From: Serripes groenlandicus | Lineage: Eukaryota; Mollusca; Bivalvia; Cardiida; Cardiidae | NCBI GenBank assembly: GCA_031761405.1 | Contig: JASEVX010000007.1 | Span: 59,359,135-59,423,134 of the forward strand | Reading direction: 5' to 3' | Length of the DNA: 64,000 nt | Shown: piece after piece, positions 1-10,994 of the stretch | Layout: each line of letters begins with the position of its first letter | Position numbering within the stretch: position 1 is the first letter of the stretch | Program-made: the position numbers and the translations under genes | Notes under the pieces: model-generated | The model's database searches: none | Told to the model about the DNA's origin: nothing | The model's input: the letters and a program-made list of their open reading frames with translations, nothing else

Positions 1-26
1 GAGAAAGAGAGAGAGACACACACACA
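1..26. repeat. GA/CA simple repeat
   Basis: Short purine-rich (GA)n run passing into (CA)n at the window edge. Nothing coding. Confidence 0.8.
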
Positions 27-208
27 GCGATTAGCGCGGGAATCGGCATTTTATAGCTTAAGAAATACTGTTTGATTCGAAAAACACGAAACCCGCTTTT
101 AAATATATGATATAAATAGTTTTTTCGTTAAATACGTAAAACGAAAACAAAAATACATTTTCCCAACGTGTTGACCTCGATCTCCCAAAATTATTGTAAA
201 CATTTGTC

Positions 209-510
209 TGCGCATGCGCGTCCTTCCCCCCCCCCCCCCCCCCTTAATATATTCTTAAGATCGCATAATTTAGCACAATAACTTCGCATTTATGAAAATA
301 TTCCCATTTTCCTGTTATTAAACAACTATGGCTTTAATTTACATTTAAATTATAAAAAAACTACTCGCATATAAATAATCGCTAATCTTAATCTTCTATT
401 GCAAACTCGAAAAAGAGCCAGTCTAGTGACGAACTGCTACGGAAATATCAGAGAGCTGACGGTAAATTACGGCGCATGCGCTATCAAGACGATTTACACG
501 GCGCATGCAC
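209..510. promoter_or_regulatory. Cluster of NRF-1-like GCGCATGC motifs
   Basis: Three GCGCATGC motifs fall within 300 bp of otherwise AT-rich DNA: TGCGCATGCGCG at 209-220, GCGCATGCGC at 472-481 and GCGCATGCAC at 501-510. The first two match the palindromic site known for NRF-1 in animal CpG-type promoters. No start codon or exon next to them could be recognised, so a promoter for a gene outside the window is inference only. Confidence 0.3.
226..243. repeat. Poly-C tract
   Basis: Eighteen consecutive C residues between the first two GCGCATGC motifs. The length may be unreliable in assembly. Confidence 0.9.
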
Positions 511-520
511 AAGCCCATTG

Positions 521-2172
521 CACCAGTGATAGTTCTAAACACAACCAATAGATGTGCTGGTGCTGATGCACCCGCGCAATAATACTTAGAAATAATATGC
601 GGCAATTACCTTATAAGGTAATGATAAAATGTACAAATATGCAGTGCTATAATTAGAAGTAACCCGATATGGTATGTTAGGATCGTCTGCTCTGAAAACG
701 TCTTAAAAAAACCTTTTTGTTTAAGTTTGAAAACATCCTTTTAACACCAACCTTTTCATTAGATTGTTTCAACAATAGTTTAGTCACATACAGTTAAGAC
801 CAGTATGAAAGTGACACTCTGATTGGATCGTGATTGGAGCGTCAGCGTGATTTGAACAATATCGGAACGCTTCAGGAGCGGAATAGAAACACTGATTGAA
901 ACATTGAAAATTATTGAGCACTCACTGAATGCCAAATTTATCTATAATTTATTTACGAAATATATTTATTTATTTTGGGCCTATTTTTTTTCAAAAGTCA
1001 TTTGTTAATATCGAATATTGATTCTCATGGCAGTTAAAGTCAACATTTAGTATACAAGTGATAACTTAAAAAGCCGTTGTTATAAGTATATAGGACTACT
1101 TATTATAAAAAAACCAAGAGAAAGTTGATGCAACGCATCAATGTCGCCGGATATCCATAGTGCAGTTATGCATAACACTAACATTATAGTAGTTGAATAA
1201 ACAGTTATCAACTGAGGGGCATATTGGAACATCAGGGGTGGGGTCAAGTGAAAATGTATCATAACTTGCATCGTTTTGTCAACGAAGTGAATGATAATTG
1301 AAGCCTTTCATTGTTTATGACCAATCTCCATTCCAAAGTAGGTTGACCATACACACAACCAACTAATTATTGATCATAAACAGTAATGGAAATGAGTAAT
1401 TTTTCAATAAAAGCACAAAACAGACCATTTAGGATGTGCATGCAATAGCACGTCATTTTACCTTTCCTCTTTTAAAGTCAACAGTGGACACCTTTGCAGC
1501 AATCTACTTTTAAAACAATGAGATAAGGGTTAAATCGCTGAAGACATGAGCTTTCTCTTTTTCTCAAGATGATATTAGCTTGGCATCCTAATTATATCAT
1601 ACTTTAACAAATGTTGAAATGTAGTCCAACATTTATAAATTAGACCACCTTCGAAATATAATATCAACTAAACTCTCATATAAAATCTCATTGAAATTGT
1701 TGTATAATTTAAACTTAGTTTCGAACATAAACTTAGCCCTACAACATGTTAATTTATCTTAATTCTTTCCTTCCTTTTTTATAATGAAAATAACAAACTA
1801 CTCATGTTTTAAAATTATATTATGATGAGCGCCCTTGTGTCAATGATGCATAACAATATGCAGATCGGAAGCAATATGCCTTTAGGGAATTAAATGACAC
1901 ATTTAAAATTGTCAAGGACGAAATAATGTTGTACGAAAGACCCGATTCTTTCTTATTCTTGAAACTCTCTTTATAGGCAGAGAGTGTTCGTTCAAAGTCA
2001 TTTTTCCATTAAAACCAGTTTTATCTCGGTTTGTTCTTTTCTTCATTTGTTTCGAACCAAATAAAAAATTTAAATAAGCTATAATTTACTATTTGTAAGT
2101 GAGTGTAAAGAGCGGCTCTCTTGCAAAGGAGATTGATCTACGCAGTTGGTATTCGCGAGTCACGCAGGTGCT
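521..2172. other. Intergenic stretch, no gene recognised
   Basis: AT-rich sequence. The only structure seen is a degenerate relative of the GAGCGGAACG-type element (793-910; compare 39623-40181), with the shared words GATTGGATCGTGATTGGA and CGGAACGCTT. Minus-strand frames at 423-605 and 1080-1271 show no recognisable protein features. Confidence 0.5.
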
Positions 2173-2523
2173 CGTAAGTAAACAAATTAATTAGACTGTG
2201 CGACGTAAAGGTTTGTAGTTATCGCCTTTTGTTACATGTAGTATATAGTGATAAATAAAACATACCAGTCTAGCTAATAGGGACTGTTTTGTCTTCGTAA
2301 ATAAAACAAAGAAAAACATAAATGTAAGTCAAAATAAAGAAACTGAAAATACATAAAACATCGGAATATTTATTTCATTTTAGATGTGTCATTACTTAGT
2401 GTTTTTAAACAAACACCATTGTAATATGTTCAAGACATCTAAATGTGTTTCTTTCTAATAATTGTGATTTCAGAAAACCTATTAAAAATAGAAGTCGCGG
2501 GCTTCTGCCCGGCGACTAATAAA
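2173..2523 (+). repeat. Dispersed repeat ending in a GC-rich hairpin (copy 1)
   Basis: About 350 bp that recurs in inverted orientation at 49202-49514. Its 3' end carries a strong stem, GTCGCGGGC / GCCCGGCGAC (2494-2516), in otherwise AT-rich DNA, followed by TAATAAAG. No open frame is present. A hairpin beside CTAAT would fit a Helitron-type 3' end, but no 5' end was defined, so the class is open. Confidence 0.65.
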
Positions 2524-2614
2524 GACCACTGGAATGCAAACCATTAGTATTTGCCTCTGAATTCCTTGACTCTCTAAATTTTAGTTTACAGGTAAACCCC
2601 GTATGTACTAGGTT

Positions 2615-3125
2615 CTTTTCTGCCCGCATATGAAATTGACCCCAACTCTTCAGGAGCGTCGAAATGTGATCCTCTGATAACGTAAGTTATAGGAATGGGG
2701 AAGTTATACATGGGGATAAAGGAAGGAAAATGACAAAACTTGAAAACAAGGAAGATCTAACAAAAGTTATAGTTGAAATTTATTTAAGAAGTATGCATGA
2801 ATTGCTTCTGATCGGAATGTGTTATTAGTACGAACAAAATTATGACAAGTTCATGCAAAGTGGACAGACAGACGACGGGGAAGTGATCCCTTGGTGTTTT
2901 CCTGTCTTGCAGGCAGGCGAAACAAACATGTGTACCTCTACATGTGTACGTGTAAACTCTTAAAACCCTTTCTTCTGATTACTGTGTATAAGTGTAACAA
3001 GTACGTAGTTAATCGGCCAAATAGAAAAAGAGTTATGAAAAATGAAGGCAAATATTGAAGGACAGTCGAGGGAGATGTGATCGTTATGTGTTTACCTGCC
3101 TTACAGGTGAGCAACTGTAAAACGT
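2615..3125 (+). repeat. Two diverged tandem-like units with short 3' hairpins
   Basis: The words GACAGACAGACGA ... TGATCCCTTGGTGTTT ... CCTGTCTTGCAGGCAGG (about 2860-2920) and GACAGTCGA ... TGTGATC ... TGTTTACCTGCCTTACAGG (about 3060-3110) look like two decayed copies of one unit. Each has a small CCTGC/GCAGG-type stem. Class unknown. Confidence 0.35.
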
Positions 3126-3422
3126 AGTATTGTATGGATATATGGTATTTGACTCCATTATCTGTTTATATGCTTTTCCGTAGACCTCTACATTCGTTTA
3201 AGACGACCTCAAACAAGTAAAATAGATTTTAAACAATACACATGAACTGCAACACGCGAAAACCGACATTTGTGGGAGACAGAATTTCGTAAATAGTACG
3301 CCAACATCAGTGATCCAAAGGTCTTAATTTCAGGTCAACTATTACTATCTTCTAACACCCTCAACATGAATGTTTTTGGAGTAAACGAAACTACGATACG
3401 ATAACGAAATCGCCTTCCGGTG

Positions 3423-3606
3423 CATTTGTATTAGATCTATGTTATTAACGGAAATTAATTTTGCCTTCTGTTATGCTTACTTTATAATTTTATGTTGTGT
3501 AACGTGCAACTAGATTCTACCATGGTCTGGCGAATACTGGTATCATATAAATGTTCTTACAGAAGGCAAAGTTAATTCCGTTAATAACATAGATCCAATA
3601 CAAATG
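3423..3606. mobile_element. Short inverted-repeat (MITE-like) element
   Basis: Two arms of about 48 bp (3423-3470 and 3560-3606) are near-perfect reverse complements, containing AGATCTATGTTATTAACGG and CCGTTAATAACATAGATC. They are separated by about 90 bp. No target duplication was identified. Confidence 0.6.
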
Positions 3607-3689
3607 TATACGGATGTTACAGCAAAGATGGAAGAAGACATTGTGTCACATGGAAGGGAAATTCTTCTATGCGCATGGGCACCGGAAAG

Positions 3690-3872
3690 CGATAGTACGA
3701 TGTTGATAACGCGACAGTACGATGATGATAACGCGACAGTACGATACTACGAAAACGAAAACGCGATATGACGATGGTGAAAACGCGACAGTACGATGGT
3801 GAAAACACGATAGCATATCGCATTATCATCATCGTACTGTCGTATTATCGCGTTTTCATCATCGTACTATCG
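3690..3872. repeat. Hairpin minisatellite of GATGATAACGCGACAGTAC units
   Basis: Repeats of about 20-27 bp built on ACGCGACAGTACGATG run forward to about 3810. The same words then return as reverse complement (ATCATCATCGTACTGTCG; ATCGCGTTTTCATCATCG), so the whole block can fold into a long imperfect hairpin. The overlapping minus-strand frame (3617-3832) is a by-product of the repeat. Confidence 0.7.
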
Positions 3873-4229
3873 AGTATTGCGCTTCAGATCAACACATTCA
3901 CAGACGATGGCCTGTGATTGCCCTAATGGGTTTCCGTAATCTTGTGCTGGACATCTTAGATGGACACTGCTGCCTTGAATGAAGTTCACATTTCCTAGAT
4001 GTTGTTTAATACCGTCAACATTGCATGGCTTTCTTCCAAATGAATTCGTGTTCTTATAGGTTGGTAAAAAAAGATGTCAACAATTACTATATCATGTTCA
4101 ATCTTCAGACCAATAGGTGGTAAAGGTTTAGATCTAATCTTGAAGCTTGGATGTGCCATAAAACCCCAGTCAAGTGTCTTCTGTAGTCTGGTAAGGAAAT
4201 TTACATCTTAATAAAATCCTAAATCCATG
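3873..4229. other. Unique-looking intergenic spacer
   Basis: No frame, repeat or RNA recognised between the hairpin minisatellite and the foldback element. Confidence 0.4.
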
Positions 4230-4411
4230 GCTATATTATGGAACGCCGGCACTGTCTTTAGACGTGATGAAACTCCATTATTATGTCTGTTTGTTATTAC
4301 ATTATGTACAACGATCTTTACATGTTGTGCAAACAGATTTATATTATGTCAGTATATGGTTATGTGTTGTGGTTTTGTACTTATATTCTGACAGTTTTTA
4401 TTATAGTATGT

Positions 4412-4900
4412 CGGTACATCTTTACATTATGTAGATACATCTTTACATTATGTCGGTACATCTTTACATTATGTAGATACATCTTTATATTATGTAGATA
4501 CATCTTCATATTATGTAGATACATCTTTATATTATGTAGATACATCTTTATATCATGTGCTTGCTTTATTATATTATGTCCATACTTTATTATATTATGT
4601 CCATACTTTATTATATTATGTGGATACATCTTTACATTATGTAGATACATCTTTATATTATGTGGATACATCTTTATATGATGTGGATACATCTTTATAT
4701 TATGTGGATACATCTCTATATTATGTAGATACATCTTTACATTATGTAGGTACATCATTACATTATGTAGATACATCTTTATATTATGTGGATACATCTT
4801 TATATTATGTGGATACATCTTTATATTATGTAGATACATCTTTATATTATGTAGGTACATCATTACATTATGTAGATACATCTTTATATTACGTAGATAC
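4412..4900 (+). repeat. 21-bp tandem array, left arm
   Basis: Roughly two dozen units of a 21-bp monomer with ACATCTTTATATTATGTAG, with variants (GTCGGTACATC, GTGGATACATC, and a shorter CATACTTTATTATATTATGT form). It is the inverted partner of 6682-7140. Frames at 4283-4681, 4381-4881 and 4557-4994 are repeat by-products. Confidence 0.9.
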
Positions 4901-6335
4901 TTTATTGTGCGCTGTGTTTACTTTATTACATTATGTCCATACTTTTTTACATTATGTCCATACGTTTTTACATTATGTGCATACTTTAGTATAGTGTGTG
5001 CACAAATTATTATATATTATTTCGCCTCACACGAAATTCTAGCAATTTCATTGGTTAAAACGTGTCCCGTGCAGACATATATATTTCTATAGGGGGTGAG
5101 TAAATTCCATAGGGGGTGAGTAAAGTAAAAAAAAAAGTCAGTTCAAAGGTTGGTTTTCGTAAAGTGGCTCTCAAATGTTACCAGTTACCCAGAAAGAAAT
5201 GAAATTAATTGAAATAAATATGTTCATGTTGAACCGGTTTTTTTTTAAATAATATATCTATTCCAATTCTTTAATCAATATTGATAGATCTTTTACTCAT
5301 GACGTCATATTATGCTACCAACAAATATCAACAAGTTACAGTATAGTTCAGTTTAAAGTGGTCGACGAAATAAATGCATTATTGGGTTTGTTACTGACCC
5401 ACTACGGAAATATAGTGGGTCTGTTGGACTATGTGCGACTTATTTTTCGATCCAACATGACAAATGTTTGAACAAGAACTGAATTTGATGGAAATTAATG
5501 TTCTTATGAATTTCAATGAATATTTGAACATGCATTGAACCTCTGAAGTGTTCAGAGTCTTTTGAAACTTGACCTTGTGATCTAGTTTCTGACTCCACAT
5601 ACATGTAATCGCGTTTATAGATTGACCTAGATTTGATGACGATAACTATTCATAAAGATACGGATTTGATATAAAATATGTTCTCTACAGTTTCCATAAG
5701 GAATTTGAGACGAACACAGTTTATTTAAGGTAGATAACTAGTAATTTAAATGATGTCCAGTACATACACAATATAAGTCTAAGGGGACATAACTCTTTGT
5801 GTTTTAAAGCAATCTTTGTTTCACTTGCCGTCTAGCCTTTCAATATGTAGGTTAACATTTCCATACAGTTTTAATCAAATCCATCCACCAATGCCTTAAA
5901 TATGGCACAGGACGACAGACGAACGGACGGACGGACGGACAGACGGACGCACGGACGGACGGACGGACGGACGGACGGAAGGTAAACGACAAACACATCC
6001 CATTTATATTTGCCCATGATTAACACAGTAGTAGATAATATCCATGCAATATTATATTGTTTAGTTAGTTGTTTTTCTTATATTCTGTCGTGACGTTATT
6101 ACATCTTGTGCTATCTGTGGTAACTTTATATGATGTGCAAACGTTGTTATATGTTGTGGATAGTTTAAGCAGGGTGATATTCCGCCTTGACACCGGAAAT
6201 TAAAGCGCGAATGTACGGAATGTGACGGTAATGTGATCCTTAAAGGGTAACGCCCGTAAAGAAAAGAATCGCCGTGGCAACAGGCCTCTTAGGCCAATCT
6301 TCTTCGATCTATTAAACTAGGAGAGTTATTGAAAA
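4901..6335. other. Spacer between foldback arms
   Basis: Non-repetitive AT-rich DNA. It holds a doubled ATAGGGGGTGAGTAAA word (about 5089-5125), a perfect TGACGTCA at 5300-5307, a small stem GACCCACTA/TAGTGGGTC (about 5397-5423) and an (ACGG)n tract at 5911-5979. No convincing protein: the frame at 5391-5600 (minus) has no known motif. Confidence 0.5.
5911..5979. repeat. (ACGG)n microsatellite
   Basis: About 17 tetranucleotide units of ACGG/ACAG. In this window such GGAC/GGTC tracts also occur at the 5' side of hairpin-ended tandem-repeat elements (for example near 23535), so it may be the remnant of one. Confidence 0.9.
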
Positions 6336-7140
6336 TATAAATATGTATCTACATAATATAAAGATGTATTTACATAATTGATTGATTGTGGTTTAACGCC
6401 GTTTTTAACAATTTCTCAGTTATATCACGGCGGCCAGTTCACCTACTCATGCATTTCCTGGTTTTCTCACACCAGTACTCCACACAACAATCTTCCCAAG
6501 CAACTGGCTGTTTTTACACATAGACTTAGCCCATTGGTGGAAGACGAATGACGCATGTAGCATTGACTTTTGTCAATCGTCGGAAAGAAAGTTGGCCGAG
6601 CCGGGATTCGAACTCACAACCCCTGGATTGACAACCCGCGTCGCTACCGACTGAGCTACCGGGGCTCGGCTATTTACATAATATAACGATGTATCCACAT
6701 AATATAAAGATGTATCTACATAATGTAAAGATGTATCCACATAATATAATAAAGTATGGACATAATGTAAAGATGTATCTACATAATACAAAGATGTATC
6801 TACATAATATAAAGATGTATCTACATAATATAAAGATGTATCTACATAATATAAAGATGTACCCACATAATATAAAGATGTATCTACATAATGTAAAGAT
6901 GTATCCACATAATATAATAAAGTATGGACATAATATAATAAAGCAAGCACATGATATAAAGATGTATCTACATAATATAAATATGTATCTACATAATATA
7001 AAGATGTATCTACATAATATAAAGATGTACCGACATAATAAAAAGATGTATCTACATAATATAAAGATGTATCTACATAATGTAAAGATGTACCGACACA
7101 ATATAAAGATGTATCTACATAATGTAAAGATGTAACTACA
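6336..7140 (-). repeat. 21-bp tandem array, right arm
   Basis: Reverse-complement counterpart of the left array (unit TATCTACATAATATAAAGATG), interrupted by a SINE at 6378-6670. Frames at 6573-6950, 6670-7266 and 6689-7135 are repeat by-products. Confidence 0.9.
6378..6670 (-). mobile_element. tRNA-derived SINE with 11-bp target duplication
   Basis: On the minus strand it begins with a tRNA-like head (GGTAGCTCAGTCGGTAGC, A box; GTTCGAATCCC, B box at about 6603-6613). A body of about 200 bp follows, then a tail with TGATATAACTGAGAAATTG and GGCGTTAAACCACAATCAAT. The 11-bp duplication TATTTACATAA lies at 6367-6377 and 6671-6681, which shows insertion into the 21-bp array. The same family is at 17760-18051. 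The conserved tail recalls the shared 3' domains of animal SINE superfamilies; the exact superfamily is not assigned. Confidence 0.88.
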
Positions 7141-7320
7141 TAATATAATAAAAACTGTCAGAATATAAGTACAAAACCACAACACATAACCATATACTGA
7201 CATAATATAAATATGTTTGCACAACATGTAAAGATCGTTGTACATAATGTAATAACAAACAGACATAATAATGGAGTTTCATCCCGTCTAAAGACAGAGC
7301 CGGCGTTCCATACTATATGG

Positions 7321-8280
7321 TCTGACTTATTGTATGGGGATAGTGGTTGTCTGTTACAGTAAGGTTATTCCAGTCTATATCTGATAGGTTAAAGACCCAG
7401 TCTGGTGATTTTTTTGTTGTACAACGTTCAAATAACTTGTATCTATCATTTGCGTCGTGCGATAATAGGAGCAAATTACCGGTTTCTTCTTGCCAATGTA
7501 ATAGTACCTGTTTTGGTTCAGGTTCACCGTGTTAATTACTTATTACTATTTATAACTTCAATAGGTATGCCTCAAAGTGGGTTCTGTCCATTCTGTTGGC
7601 CAATACGTTGAAACCTAGTGACGCAGTGAGTTCATATATTTCATATAGTATTAGAGACCAAATAAGTCGAAACTTATAAGCATTTTGCTTTTTACGGTCC
7701 ATTAAGTTTTGTTTTCCCTCTTTGTGAAGTGGTTTTGATTTCGTTTAGCTGTTCTCTGTTGACTTAACTTATCTTTACTAGTATGCTCTCATAATAACCA
7801 TTCGGTGTTATTTTTTCGAATGAGTAATTACTGGTATTGGGATTTACCCATTTTTTAAAAATGTTATATCGACATATTTACAACATTTACATTTCAGTGT
7901 CACTTAGTATGGCATATAACATGTAGCATTGAATTTGTTAGGATATACCCAATACTTATGTAGTCTGGATTTAAAACTATTGAGTGTAGCTGCTTCCGCA
8001 CAGTCTGGTTACATTTTCTCACTATCTATGTTTTCGTAAATTCTGTGTTGTATGTACAAATACTTTTTCTAACTGACAACAACTATGTGTTATACGTAAA
8101 TGAAACTCAAAAACAAATCTATAAAATAAAACATTGTAGTAAAAGAAGAATTTGATCAATGGTCAAATTTCTCCTTTCCCCCACAATGGTTTTCAAAACA
8201 TATTACGCTACAGAATGAATAGAAACTGCCCAGACTTCGTATAGGTTATTCATATAATTTCCTTAGACTACTAATAGTAA
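7321..8280. other. Intergenic stretch, no gene recognised
   Basis: AT-rich. Two plus-strand frames (7347-7535 and 7405-7611) overlap in different phases with no known motif. TGTAGCTGCTTCCGCACAGTCTGG around 7988-8011 faintly resembles TAGGTGCTTCAACTACTATT near 8396, so part may be retroelement-derived. Confidence 0.4.
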
Positions 8281-8395
8281 TCTACTAACAATTGGTGTAA
8301 GGTATGAGGGAGAATGGCCACGACCTCTCCATACCTATGGACGTGGCAAATAAAGTGTAAAAAAAAAAGAAGAAAAAAGAAAGAAAGAAGAGTGT
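8281..8395 (+). mobile_element. 3' end of a polyadenylated retro-inserted RNA
   Basis: A stem GCCACG (8317-8322) / CGTGGC (8342-8347), with an inner TCCAT/ATGGA pair, is followed by AATAAA (8349-8354) and an A-rich tract from 8359. This order (hairpin, polyadenylation signal, A tail) suggests the 3' end of a reverse-transcribed RNA in + orientation. Its 5' extent and class are not visible. Confidence 0.4.
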
Positions 8396-8459
8396 AGGTG
8401 CTTCAACTACTATTATGGGTAAGTTGTTCCAGTTATCAATTACCCTAATATTAAAATTA

Positions 8460-9407
8460 TATTTTCTTATTTATCTTCTAGATCTATTTTTGTAAAGTTT
8501 ATATCTCTGACCCCTAGTATGTGTAGCAACAGGCTCATGTCCAGCAGTTTTATCGAGATCTTATTTAAATTATTCTCGAGTTTGTATGTTTGTATGAAGT
8601 CAGTTTTTGCTCTCCTATATTCTAGCGTTGGTATATCCAAATGTAAAAGTCTGTCTTTGTAGGTGCAACCTGTAATGTCCTGCATAATTTTACTGGCTCG
8701 TCTTTGGACATTTTTTATTAAGACAGCATACTTTTTGTAAGATGGCCCCATATGACCGATGCATACTCCAAAAGAGGTCGGACTTGGGCTTTATATAGTT
8801 GTTGAAACATGTATACAAGTAAACGTTTTCACGATTAAGCCCAAGCTTCTGTTGGCAATGTTGACCTTGGTTTTGATGTGTATGTCAAATTTGAGTTTGT
8901 TGTCAAATATTACACCTAAGTATTTTTTCGTGGTCAACTTCTTGGATGTTATGTTGATTATTGTCGTTATCCCTCATGTGTAGTCCGTTTGTTTGTTCTT
9001 CCCTATATGCATAGTCTAACATTTCTTGACATTAAACATCATCTACCATTTGTTTCCCAATCACAAGCTTTATAGATATTTTTCTGTAGTTTTTCTTTAT
9101 CTTCTTTAGTTGTTGTTACTGAATATAGTTTAGTGTCATCAGCGAATAGTTTGACAGTGCAATCCATGGCTTCTGGGATGTCATTGGTGAATATTAAAAA
9201 CAGTTTTGGCCCAAGAACACTGCCCTGAGGTACTCCACTGACAACCCTTGCCCATGATGAGTATTTACCATTTACTACAACTGTTTGTGAGCGATTGTTT
9301 AGGAAGTCTTGTATCCAGTTGTAAATTTTCCACCTGATGCCAACCGCCCAGACTTTCTTCATTAGTCGCTTGACGTTGTGGGGTACTTTGTCAAATCCTG
9401 CTTTAAA
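8460..9407 (-). pseudogene. Decayed CR1-like LINE reverse transcriptase, 3' part
   Basis: Minus-strand relic of a non-LTR retrotransposon. From 9407 downward it reads AGFDKVPHNVKRL, then the RT core with GVPQGSVLGP and the catalytic FADD box (within 9039-9362). The thumb region follows across 8752-9038 in shifted frames (MFNVKKC, MHIGKN, KKYLGVIFDNKLKFDIHI). Last is the C-terminal connection with NVQRRASKIM and DIPTLEYRRAKTDFIQTYK (8467-8751). In-frame stops and at least two frame changes make it non-functional. It is 5'-truncated near 9407, as is usual for LINEs, and lacks the endonuclease. Motifs fit the Jockey/CR1 group; the precise clade is inference. Confidence 0.85.
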
Positions 9408-9410
9408 GTA

Positions 9411-9433
9411 TAGGTATAGATAGATAGATGGAT
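9411..9433. repeat. (GATA)n microsatellite
   Basis: Short TAGA/GATA run at the 5' truncation point of the LINE relic. Confidence 0.8.
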
Positions 9434-10021
9434 ATTTTAATATTTAAAGTGCAACCTATACATACAATACAATAATATATAATAGCCAGCCTTCAAAGGC
9501 TTACGAAACACTATATTTTTTTTTAACAAATGAATTCATGAAAAGTTTACATTTTATTTTATATGCCAATGTTAATGAAAGTCAAGTTATAGTTACGTTT
9601 AGTCTATAAGTGAAAGTAAATTAATACAGTTATTATATTAAGTAGTTAATCGTATTAGTTTCTTTTATGCAAGTATTGAGAATCAATTCTCCTTTAGGTA
9701 TTTATGAAAAATTAAATATCAATTATAGTCTGTTTCATCACAACATAATATCACGTCCAACTCGCTTTTCTCATATATTGTTGTAGTCCAGTCCTCCATG
9801 CATTCTAATAATTGAGTTGTACAATATTTATTTTTTCTGAAGCCATGTTGGTATTTGAGGAAGTATGACTAATGTTTTTCATCACTTAAACATGTAACTG
9901 TAGTTATGGTGATATCTTACTTGGTAGATTCAATCTACACATCAATATTGCGTGCATTATTTCGCAAACTGTGAAAGTTATAATGTTCAGCATTCGGAGA
10001 GATCGCTTGCGTGATCTAGAA
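9434..10021. other. Intergenic stretch, nothing recognised
   Basis: AT-rich. One segment, TCTGAAGCCATGTTGGTATTTGAG near 9836, recalls LINE RT finger/palm sequence on the minus strand, but no frame supports it. Confidence 0.35.
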
Positions 10022-10370
10022 ATGCCCGCAACAGGTGATTTTGGCGATGCTGCTGCGTCTGAACTCGATCCCTATTGAGTAAAGAGTTGAAATTGTGAAA
10101 CTGCGGCTGTTGCTAGTCTCGGTATTGGGTATCATAAACATCCGTGTAGACGCTACCAACGCTGTCTTGGGCGGAATTATGGGGAGTTCCGCATTGTTAT
10201 TTTATTATAAAAAGAAAGCAAACAAAGTGTGTGAAAGAAGGTTAAAAATGAAACACGAAAGAAGCACATGTCTTAGTTTAAATCAACCAAGTTCAAGTTG
10301 TGTGATTGTCCATATACGATGCGGGTACAGCCTCCTTCCAGGCTTATTTCCCTTTGACTAAAAATGTATC
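10022..10370 (+). other. Less AT-rich segment with short frames, unassigned
   Basis: Composition rises here compared with the flanks. An 18-codon frame starts at ATG 10022 (MPATGDFGDAAASELDPY, stop at 10076-10078). A second plus-strand frame reaches 10361 but opens only with GTG at 10095, which is not a normal animal start. It has a hydrophobic stretch (GGIMGSSALLFYY) followed by KKK. This could be an upstream exon, a retroelement scrap or chance. It lies about 0.8-1.1 kb before the PKA RII start. Confidence 0.25.
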
Positions 10371-10986
10371 ATTGAAAGACACTTTTAAAACCAGACACTT
10401 TTTATTGTTTGTAGTGAATATGATTTACATTTATTCCCGTAGATTTACATTTTTTTTTGTAGAACATCAAAATCTTCTTTAAAATATCTTTTCCCAGATG
10501 TTTCGTGAGTCCGTCTTATATTAATTCCACACATATATGGTACTATAGGTACTTTGAACTTTTATGAACCAGACGACACAAACGGTACGCTCTTATAATA
10601 TTTGTCTCTATATAATAACGGATATGTCATTGCTATAAGTCAAAATAACTAATGAATAGTGTTATTTTGTAAGTAATAGGAACTTAGTCAAAATATCATT
10701 TATATTTGACCCTGTAAGATACATAAGATTGTTAGGGGAATATTCTCAAGACTCATTGTCATTTGTCGAAAAGTAGGTCCATGGTAATAAGTTAATTAGA
10801 TGGATGTCGCTCAAAATACTCATTAATGTGACTGTAACATACCCATTATTTGATTTGTTTTTGTATTGGACGCTTTTGTGTGTGATTTGTCGTGATCAAA
10901 AATGAATGTCGATGATTTATTGATAAAATCATACTTTCAGTTTCTTTTCACCCCTTTTATGCGTAGTAATATTCATAAGTGATATT
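10371..10986. other. Upstream flank of the PKA RII gene
   Basis: AT-rich with no frame or repeat recognised. It probably includes part of the gene's promoter region, since the CRE and start codon follow directly. Confidence 0.4.
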
Positions 10987-10994
10987 TGACGTCA
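10987..10994. promoter_or_regulatory. Consensus cAMP response element (TGACGTCA)
   Basis: A perfect palindromic CRE lies 148 bp upstream of the PKA RII start codon. Known role: binding of CREB/ATF factors that PKA activates. Proximal placement before a PKA subunit gene is suggestive of feedback, but the transcription start is unknown. Two further TGACGTCA sites occur at 5300-5307 and 44392-44399, so chance cannot be excluded. Confidence 0.45.

Larger units (their letters stand above)
4230..7320. mobile_element. Foldback element: two inverted arms of 21-bp arrays
   Basis: The left arm (4230 to about 4900) and right arm (about 6336-7320) are long inverted repeats. Each begins at its outer edge with a unique stretch of about 180 bp (GGAACGCCGGC near 4241, GCCGGCGTTCC near 7299; then the same CATAACCATATACTGAC-type sequence). 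Each continues inward as a 21-bp tandem array of TATCTACATAATATAAAGATG. Because 21 is a multiple of three, array frames stay open on both strands and give repetitive peptides such as YVDTSLY. These are not genes. About 1.4 kb of other sequence separates the arms. The layout fits a foldback-type transposon or a recent inverted duplication. Confidence 0.75.

Noticed and set aside
6590..6670. Apparent tRNA gene on the minus strand (also at 17764-17835)
   Set aside because: A and B boxes are present, but the element continues into a SINE body and tail and is flanked by target duplications. The acceptor stem is not a proper tRNA stem.
4283..7266. Long repetitive open frames (132-198 codons, IFTLCRY / YVDTSLY / MYLHNIK repeats) on both strands
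   Set aside because: They arise because the array unit is 21 bp, so any stop-free unit stays open. Frames are open in several phases on both strands with no start context or unique sequence.
10095..10361. 88-codon frame with a hydrophobic segment
   Set aside because: Opens only with GTG; no in-frame ATG at the start, no known motif. Kept only as part of an unassigned segment.
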